From JBGPJM01 sp041485385 (GTDB taxonomy: Bacteria; Planctomycetota; Phycisphaerae; Phycisphaerales; UBA1924), in contig JBGPJM010000035.1 in the NCBI GenBank assembly GCA_041485385.1, positions 1 through 28,612 of the forward strand: a stretch of DNA of 28,612 nucleotides. Direction: 5' to 3'. Both the position numbers and the translations under genes were made by a program. The notes below the pieces were generated by a model. That model had not been told where the DNA came from and made no database searches. It was given only the letters and a program-made list of their open reading frames with translations. This document shows positions 24,097 through 28,612 of this stretch, one piece after another. Each line of letters starts with the position of its first letter. Within the stretch, counting starts at the first letter, position 1.

Positions 24097-24930
24097 TCAG
24101 CCGCTCGCTCGCAGCAGCGACGACGGGAGCGCCGCACCGCACTCCGGGCAGGGCGAGCCCACCTGCGTGCCGCGAAGGTCATACGCGCAGACAGCGCAGA
24201 GGCCCCGCCGGTGGCGGCGGCGGCCCAGAAGCCCTCGAAACGCGTGAGGAACCAGCAGCAACACCCACCACGCCGCGCCGTACACCGCCGTGTCAATCAT
24301 CAGCCCGCCCCGGATCACGCGATACGGGAGCGCCACGGGGTACACGCCCGACCATCGCCCTTTCTGGACTCTCCTCGGCAGCTCGATCGCCCCGCGCGCC
24401 ACGGCGGAGAGCTGCAACTTGTCATCGGTGACCAGCGAGTACTCGCACCACAGCGCCAGCCGCGGCCAGCCCCGCCCGTCCACCATCCGGGCATCCGTCT
24501 CGTCCCGGCCCGGCCACGCCACCGATCCCGCCGACCAGGGCAGCACCGCCGCCGCGGCCCACGGATCGGCCAGTTCCTCCGGCGCCAGCGGGCGAGCCGG
24601 CCAGGTCGGCTCGATGTACACCGTCCCAGCCTGCTCAGGCCCCGTGGCGTACGACTCGAGGAACACCGCGCCGGCGCGCGAGAACCGCTTGAGCTCCAGC
24701 ATCCCCACGCCCTCGGCCACGTCGCGCCGATCGATGTTCGCCGGCTGCGTCCGCCACGCGCTCGCGACCGACACACGCCCGCCAATCGGCCCCCCATCGA
24801 CGTTGACCGTGACGGCCAGCACCCACGCGACGACGACCGCGGTGGCGACGCCAAAGACCACGCGCACCAGCGCGGCCCGCGCAATGCGCACCGCCCACCG
24901 TCGGGAACGCTGCCTCAAGGCCATTTCCAT
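24097..24930 (-). CDS. Membrane protein with C-terminal zinc ribbon (RGWP family)
   Basis: 277 residues: N-terminal helix (about 17-42, ALVRVVFGVATAVVVAWVLAV), an extracytoplasmic part with RAGAVFLESYA, GRGWPRLALWCEY and LPYRVIRGGLMIDTAVYGAAWW, a second helix (about 210-232), and a cytoplasmic-type ribbon near the end, GLCAVCAYDLRGTQVGSPCPEC. It is a paralogue of 16146-16949 and 25630-26481. The start is not certain; ATG codons at 24960, 24930 and 24924 are possible and none has a good ribosome binding site. It follows yceI by 61 bases on the same strand and could be the last gene of that operon. Function unknown. Confidence 0.75.
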   Translation of the reverse strand: MEMALRQRSRRWAVRIARAALVRVVFGVATAVVVAWVLAVTVNVDGGPIGGRVSVASAWRTQPANIDRRDVAEGVGMLELKRFSRAGAVFLESYATGPEQAGTVYIEPTWPARPLAPEELADPWAAAAVLPWSAGSVAWPGRDETDARMVDGRGWPRLALWCEYSLVTDDKLQLSAVARGAIELPRRVQKGRWSGVYPVALPYRVIRGGLMIDTAVYGAAWWVLLLVPHAFRGLLGRRRHRRGLCAVCAYDLRGTQVGSPCPECGAALPSSLLRASG

Positions 24931-24991
24931 CGGGCACGGAATGCGGACGTCCCCGTCCATCGACCATCGCTCGGGCGCCGCCCGCGCTCGC

Positions 24992-25633
24992 CTACTGCTT
25001 CATCCCTTCCAGCGACACGATCAGGAACACCTCGTCCCCAAGCCCGCCCCCCTCGATCATCGTCGTCATGCCGAAATCCGACCGCTTGACGGTGAACTGC
25101 GCCTCCAGGCCACCCCGGTACCCGAAGCGTGCGCCGGCGTCCTTCTCCCCGATGAACTCGAGCTTGGCGGTGATCGGCTTGGTCACGCCGTGCATCGTGA
25201 GCTCGCCCGTCAGGTCGAACCTGCCGCCGTCGGCCTTCTTCACCGACTTGGACTTGAACGTGATCGTCGGGTACGTCTCGACCTCAAAGTAGTTCTTGCT
25301 CTTGAGGTCGTTGTCGCGCATGGAGTTGTTCGTGTCGATGCTCGCGGTCTCGATCGTCGCCTCGATATTCGCCGTGTCCGTCGCCGCGGGGTCGAACGTG
25401 AACGTGCCCGCCATCTTGTCGAAGCGCCCGTAGAAGTTGGCAACCCCGAGGTGCCTGATCTTGAAGACCATCGATGAATGCACGGGGTCGACTTTGAACG
25501 TGTTGGCCGCGGCGGCTGTTTCGCGGGCGGCCGCGCCGGGGAGCGTGCGGGCAAGCGTGCCGGCGCCGGCAAACAGCAGGGAGGCAGCGCCGAGGGCCAG
25601 AACGACGGTGCGGGCGGAACGGGTGGTCATCAT
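24992..25633 (-). CDS. YceI-family periplasmic protein
   Basis: 213 residues. A signal peptide (about 1-29, with VVLALGAASLLFAGAG) precedes a lipocalin-like YceI domain: FKVDPVHSSMVFKIRHLGVANFYGRF, DTANIEATIETASIDTNNSMRDNDLKSKNYFEV, TFKSKSV, GELTMHGVTKPITAKLEF and GLEAQFTVKRSDFGM. YceI proteins bind isoprenoid or long lipid tails in the periplasm. The ATG overlaps the TGA of the upstream zinc-ribbon gene (ATGA), and AAGGAG lies 9 bases upstream inside that gene, so translation is probably coupled. A TACACT at 25696-25701 on this strand could be an extra promoter. What ligand it carries is not known. Confidence 0.93.
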   Translation of the reverse strand: MMTTRSARTVVLALGAASLLFAGAGTLARTLPGAAARETAAAANTFKVDPVHSSMVFKIRHLGVANFYGRFDKMAGTFTFDPAATDTANIEATIETASIDTNNSMRDNDLKSKNYFEVETYPTITFKSKSVKKADGGRFDLTGELTMHGVTKPITAKLEFIGEKDAGARFGYRGGLEAQFTVKRSDFGMTTMIEGGGLGDEVFLIVSLEGMKQ

Positions 25634-26481
25634 GGTGCGACTCCTTCAGCGGCGATCGCCGCGGGTGGTGGGGTCGATGAGGTCAAACAGGGAGAAGTGT
25701 ACGGGGCCGGCATCGCGGGACGACGCCGAGGTGGCGTGCCGCACTCGGGGCAAGGCGCGTCCACCGCAGTGTCCCGAAGGTCGTACGCACAGTCCGGACA
25801 CCGGCCGGCGCGACGGAGGCACCTGCTCCGAGTAATCCTGCATGCCCAACCGGCGAGCCACCAGGCGGCACCGAGGATAACCGTGTCCTTCACGACCCCA
25901 CGCCAGATTGGCCGGTATGGAAGGGCGGCAGGGCCGTCGAAGCCGCTTAGGCCTCGCGGCATCCGAATCGCCGCAATCTCAACTCCGCCTTCGATACTGG
26001 CCCCTATCGGAATTGCTGAGGCACCACTCGTATTGTCGATCGGAACGACTGTGCAACAAAGCGCAAGGAAGGGCCAGCCCCGCGCTTCAATGCAGCGTCC
26101 GCCGTACTCCGGCCAGCCAGCGCCCTTCGAACTCCACGGGAACAGCTTCGAGGCGCCCAGATCCGGCACGATCGCTTCAGGCGTGCTGTCCGACCTGTCG
26201 ACTGTTGATTGACCAGCGAGATCGTCAGCGGACCAAAGCGAGCTCTCCAGAAATGCTGAACCGAATGCGTTGTTCCGCGAAACGACCAAGAACCCGCTTC
26301 CCTCGCCTGAATCCGGTCTTCGGGATCGAGCCTCAATGGTGAACGGATCGCAGCACACCCTAATGGTCGCGGCCAGTATCCAGCTGAGCCCGACCGTGCA
26401 GACCAATCCGACCCCGATCGCAACAATCGCTCGTGCGATGCGTTGTCGGCAGCTCCGCTTGGTATTTCGAGCTAGGCACAT
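25630..26481 (-). CDS. Membrane protein with zinc ribbon (RGWP family), operonic with YceI
   Basis: 283 residues. N-terminal helix (about 14-40, ARAIVAIGVGLVCTVGLSWIL), an extracytoplasmic part with GSAFLESSLW, ARGWPFLALCC and LPYRPIWRGVVKDTVILGAAWW, a second helix, and the ribbon RCPDCAYDLRDTAVDAPCPEC. A tail of about 35 residues after the ribbon (PPRRRPAMPAPYTSPCLTSS) is not present in the paralogue at 24097 and encodes the ribosome binding site of yceI. ATG 26481 lies 10 bases after the stop of the deoxyhypusine-synthase-like gene, so the three genes form one unit. Less GC-rich than its neighbours. Function unknown; a role at the membrane with YceI is inference from the operon. Confidence 0.75.
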   Translation of the reverse strand: MCLARNTKRSCRQRIARAIVAIGVGLVCTVGLSWILAATIRVCCDPFTIEARSRRPDSGEGSGFLVVSRNNAFGSAFLESSLWSADDLAGQSTVDRSDSTPEAIVPDLGASKLFPWSSKGAGWPEYGGRCIEARGWPFLALCCTVVPIDNTSGASAIPIGASIEGGVEIAAIRMPRGLSGFDGPAALPYRPIWRGVVKDTVILGAAWWLAGWACRITRSRCLRRAGRCPDCAYDLRDTAVDAPCPECGTPPRRRPAMPAPYTSPCLTSSTPPPAAIAAEGVAP

Positions 26482-26491
26482 CGATTGGCGG

Positions 26492-27628
26492 TCAGCGCGT
26501 GGCCCCGACCGTCTTGCGTCCCTTCGTCGCCGTCGGCTTCGCCGCCTTCTCAAACAACTCCGCGAACCTGAACCCCTTCCGCCCCTTCCACTGACCGCGG
26601 TGATACGCATCGCTCGCCAGGATCGGGAACAGCGCCGTCAGCTCGCCAAACACCATCTGCTCGTGCACCACGTCCACCTTCCCCCACGAGCACGCCTCCC
26701 GCAGCGTCGAGCCCGAGAGCGCCCCGTCGCGCGAATCGGCCACCGTCATCTGCACCGCGTACTTGTGCATCGAGACGTCGCCGCGGGCCTGCCCGCCCTT
26801 GCGCTCCGCCAGCAGCTCGGCCGCCACCACGATGTCCTGCGCGAAGTTCTTCGGCACACCCCCGCCCAGCATCAGAAGCCCCGTGTCCTTGCTGGCCAGC
26901 TTGATGTCCGTCAGCTCGCGGAAGTCCTTCCCCGAATCGAACGCCACCATCCCGCTCCGCCCCTCTTCGATCGCCTCCACCTGGTGCAGCACGATCCCGA
27001 ACCCCGCCGAGCAGTCGCTGAACGCCGGGCAGAAGATCGGCACCCGCTTCTGGTGCGCCGTCTTCACCACCGACTCGTTCCTGGGGTGGTGCTTCACCAG
27101 GTACGCCCCCATCGCGTCGATGAACTCGCGGCTGGAGTACGCCCCCGGCTCGAACGTGTCGAAGATCTTCTTGGTCGTCTCGTCGCACGCCCGGAGGTCG
27201 TCCTCGTTGATGTACGTGTCATAAATCCGGTCGATCATCAGGTTCCGCAGCGTCATGTCGTCCACCGGCGGCGCCTCCGGCGACCCGGGGGCGATGTAGT
27301 GCCTGAACCCCAGCCCCTCGAAGAAGTCCTGATCGACGATGTTGGCCCCGGTGGACACGATCGCGTCCACCATGTTGTTCTCCAGCAGCGTGACGATCGC
27401 CTTCTTCAGCCCCGCCGAGATCAAGGACCCCGCCAGCGTCAGGATCACCGCGCACCCCTTGTCCGCCAGCATCATCGAGTAGATGTCCGCCGCGTTCGCC
27501 AGCGTCCGCGCCGTGTACGCCATCGAACGGTACGACTCGATCACCGCGCGGCAGTCGTACCGCGTGATGTCGATGTGCTGGATCGGGCGCGAAAGAAGCT
27601 CTTTCTTGGTCCATTTGCCGTTGGCCAT
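26492..27628 (-). CDS. Deoxyhypusine synthase-like enzyme (possible homospermidine synthase)
   Basis: 378 residues. The family transfers a butylamine group from spermidine through an NAD-dependent enzyme-imine. Seen: the NAD-binding STGANIVDQDFFE (about 92-104), PIFCPAFSDCSAGFG (197-211), LLMLGGGVPKNF (251-262), and Lys317 in LREACSWGKVDV, which matches the catalytic lysine of deoxyhypusine synthase. Bacteria lack eIF5A, and characterised bacterial members make homospermidine instead, so polyamine synthesis is the more likely job; the alternative is modification of an unknown protein. In the leader, AAGGAG lies 23 bases before the ATG, and a hairpin (GTCCG-AAGG-CGGAC, 27639-27652) between them would shorten that distance. 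It heads an operon with a zinc-ribbon protein and YceI. Confidence 0.9.
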   Translation of the reverse strand: MANGKWTKKELLSRPIQHIDITRYDCRAVIESYRSMAYTARTLANAADIYSMMLADKGCAVILTLAGSLISAGLKKAIVTLLENNMVDAIVSTGANIVDQDFFEGLGFRHYIAPGSPEAPPVDDMTLRNLMIDRIYDTYINEDDLRACDETTKKIFDTFEPGAYSSREFIDAMGAYLVKHHPRNESVVKTAHQKRVPIFCPAFSDCSAGFGIVLHQVEAIEEGRSGMVAFDSGKDFRELTDIKLASKDTGLLMLGGGVPKNFAQDIVVAAELLAERKGGQARGDVSMHKYAVQMTVADSRDGALSGSTLREACSWGKVDVVHEQMVFGELTALFPILASDAYHRGQWKGRKGFRFAELFEKAAKPTATKGRKTVGATR

Positions 27629-27638
27629 GCCATGTTCC

Positions 27639-27652
27639 GTCCGAAGGCGGAC
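27639..27652 (-). promoter_or_regulatory. Hairpin between ribosome binding site and start of the DHS-like gene
   Basis: A 5-bp stem with a 4-base loop separates AAGGAG (27657-27652 on the reverse strand) from the ATG at 27628. Folded, it leaves about 10 bases between the two. A second possible stem, CAGCCA/TGGCTG, lies further upstream at 27666-27685. Confidence 0.4.
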
Positions 27653-27791
27653 TCCTTGGGTTCTCAGCCAAGCCCCCCTGGCTGCAAGCCTGGTTTCGTG
27701 CTCCGCCCGGGGGTGACGGGCGACAGATGCATATTAGGGGCCCGCCACCCCCAGGACGGCCGCTGAGTTGAGCCCCCCGCACCACGACTGG

Positions 27792-27797
27792 TACTCT
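27792..27797 (+). promoter_or_regulatory. Putative -10 box (TACTCT) for the 27804 gene
   Basis: CTGGTACTCT ends 6 bases before ATG 27804, with TTGAGC 18 bases further upstream as a possible -35. It fits a leaderless transcript. Confidence 0.52.
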
Positions 27798-27803
27798 GCC
27801 CCC

Positions 27804-28304
27804 ATGCCAAGCCACCGGGCAAAGCAGAGAATCCGGCGCATCCTCTTCTGGATCGCCTTCCCCGCGTTCCTCATCCTCCTCGCCGCCGACATCACCAGCA
27901 CCCGCTACGCCGTCGGCTGGTGGGATGAATCCGGCCGTGGCCTCGGCGGCTTCAGCATCGCCGCCGGGCGGTTCCTTCTCGGCTGGGATTTTCACCCCCG
28001 CCCGCCCGGCTCGGGCCCCATCGTCATGCGCGGGCCCACCGGCCCCCACCACTTCCCCTTCAGCTGGACCTTCTCCCTTATCAGGCACGCAGGGGGCGCG
28101 ACGTTTCTCTTTATCCCCCTCTGGTCGGCGCTCCTCGCCACCGCCGCCGTCGCGGCCGTGCTCCGCTCTTCGATCCGCCGCTCCGCCAAGCGCCTTCATG
28201 GATGCTGCGTCATGTGCGGCTACGACCTCCGCGGCCTTCCGCCCGGCGAACTCTGCCCGGAATGCGGCCGCAACACTCTCAAGGCCAGCACCACCGTTCA
28301 CTGA
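27804..28304 (+). CDS. Small membrane protein with C-terminal zinc ribbon
   Basis: 166 residues. A hydrophobic helix near the N-terminus (about 11-27, ILFWIAFPAFLILLAAD), a middle part with WWDESGRGLGG and a probable second helix (about 98-118, ATFLFIPLWSALLATAAVAAVL), then the ribbon CCVMCGYDLRGLPPGELCPECG. The ribbon matches those at 1040-1825, 24097 and 25630, but the middle is shorter and lacks RGWP, so it is a different branch of the family. ATG 27804 is chosen because the frame upstream runs into the promoter box, which ends 6 bases before it. The gene is divergent from the DHS-like operon. Function unknown. Confidence 0.75.
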   Translation: MPSHRAKQRIRRILFWIAFPAFLILLAADITSTRYAVGWWDESGRGLGGFSIAAGRFLLGWDFHPRPPGSGPIVMRGPTGPHHFPFSWTFSLIRHAGGATFLFIPLWSALLATAAVAAVLRSSIRRSAKRLHGCCVMCGYDLRGLPPGELCPECGRNTLKASTTVH

Positions 28305-28356
28305 CGCCGCGGTCATCCACACGCCGCGACCGATCGCACACCTCTCCACCCGGTGG

Positions 28357-28362
28357 TACGCT
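28357..28362 (+). promoter_or_regulatory. Putative -10 box (GGTGGTACGCT) for the acyltransferase gene
   Basis: CGGTGGTACGCT ends 6 bases before GTG 28369, the same spacing as before 27804. No ribosome binding site is present. Confidence 0.5.
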
Positions 28363-28368
28363 GCCCCC

Positions 28369-28612
28369 GTGACCGCTCCGCGCCCACGGGCTGTCAACAC
28401 CCTCGCCCCCATCCGCATCCGCGAGCTCGACGCCCTGCGCGGCATCGCCGCGATGATGGTCGTCCTCTACCACTACACCACCCGTTACGACGCCCTCTAC
28501 GGCCACCGCGGCCCGCTCGCGCTCCGGTTCCCCCTCGGCCACCACGGCGTCGACCTTTTCTTCATCATCAGCGGCTTCGTCATCCTCATGACCCTCGACC
28601 GCGCCCGCTCCA
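28369..28612 (+). CDS. Acyltransferase-3 family membrane protein, N-terminal part
   Basis: The first 81 codons of a gene that continues past the window. The start reads RIRELDALRGIAAMMVVLYH, then GVDLFFIISGFVILM, the hallmark of AT3 acyltransferases (OafA/ExoZ type), multi-pass membrane enzymes that acylate sugars of lipopolysaccharide, exopolysaccharide or peptidoglycan. The His of the VLYHY block is the expected conserved one. The GTG start is supported by the TACGCT box 6 bases upstream and the lack of a ribosome binding site, as for neighbours that look leaderless. Substrate unknown. Confidence 0.92.
   Translation, partial: MTAPRPRAVNTLAPIRIRELDALRGIAAMMVVLYHYTTRYDALYGHRGPLALRFPLGHHGVDLFFIISGFVILMTLDRARS

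Noticed and set aside
27658..27669. TPP riboswitch-like piece (GGCTGAGAACCC on the reverse strand)
   Set aside because: Only this short match exists; the second half of the aptamer is absent, and the downstream gene is not a thiamine gene.

Overview
The window looks like a chromosome segment from a planctomycete of the Phycisphaerae/Phycisphaerales type. It is GC-rich, with C or G at most third codon positions. It carries three secreted proteins ending in the short dockerin-like tail (NSQDFFDFLT..FF) typical of that group, several small membrane proteins with a C-terminal four-cysteine ribbon (CxxC-YDLRG-CPECG), and many extragenic palindromes. No rRNA, tRNA, CRISPR array or transposase gene was found.

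Layout. 1-2.1 kb: the 3' end of glmS, then a reverse-strand membrane/zinc-ribbon gene broken by an in-frame TAG and a possible second decayed reading frame. 2.3-7.2 kb: two large exported dockerin-tailed proteins around a small membrane protein. 7.2-9.0 kb: almost gene-free, packed with hairpins and about 200-bp direct repeats that bracket a DUF3592-type membrane protein. 9.0-11.0 kb: a compact module, visibly poorer in GC than the rest, encoding an ABC/SMC-like ATPase (AAA_21/DUF3696-like) and a PIN-type nuclease, framed by copies of a CTAGTGTCCTGAC motif. 11.2-13.6 kb: an exported beta-helix protein with one dockerin motif, a promoter-bearing 5' fragment of a RecA-like ATPase gene, and a DinB-family protein. 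13.6-14.5 kb: a repeat-rich non-coding stretch with heptamer repeats and two arrays of helically phased decamers upstream of gnd.

14.5-24 kb is mostly housekeeping: gnd (pentose phosphate), a zinc-ribbon membrane protein, a SAM methyltransferase, gpsA (phospholipid precursor), aat (N-degron pathway) divergent from an unrecognised protein with a possible ClpS-like N-terminus, two duplicated small membrane proteins, manA and ychF. 24-28.6 kb: another zinc-ribbon protein, then a tight reverse-strand operon (deoxyhypusine-synthase-like enzyme, zinc-ribbon protein, YceI protein; the last two share ATGA), a fifth zinc-ribbon protein, and the start of an acyltransferase-3 gene that runs off the end.

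The strongest candidate for an undescribed system is the ATPase + PIN module at 8986-10973. It resembles known two-gene ATPase/nuclease anti-phage systems in logic, but I do not recognise it as a named one. Other items worth following are the phased decamer arrays before gnd, the GGTGGTACnCT box placed so that several genes should be transcribed leaderless, and the density of zinc-ribbon paralogues. All calls come from reading the sequence; no database search was run.
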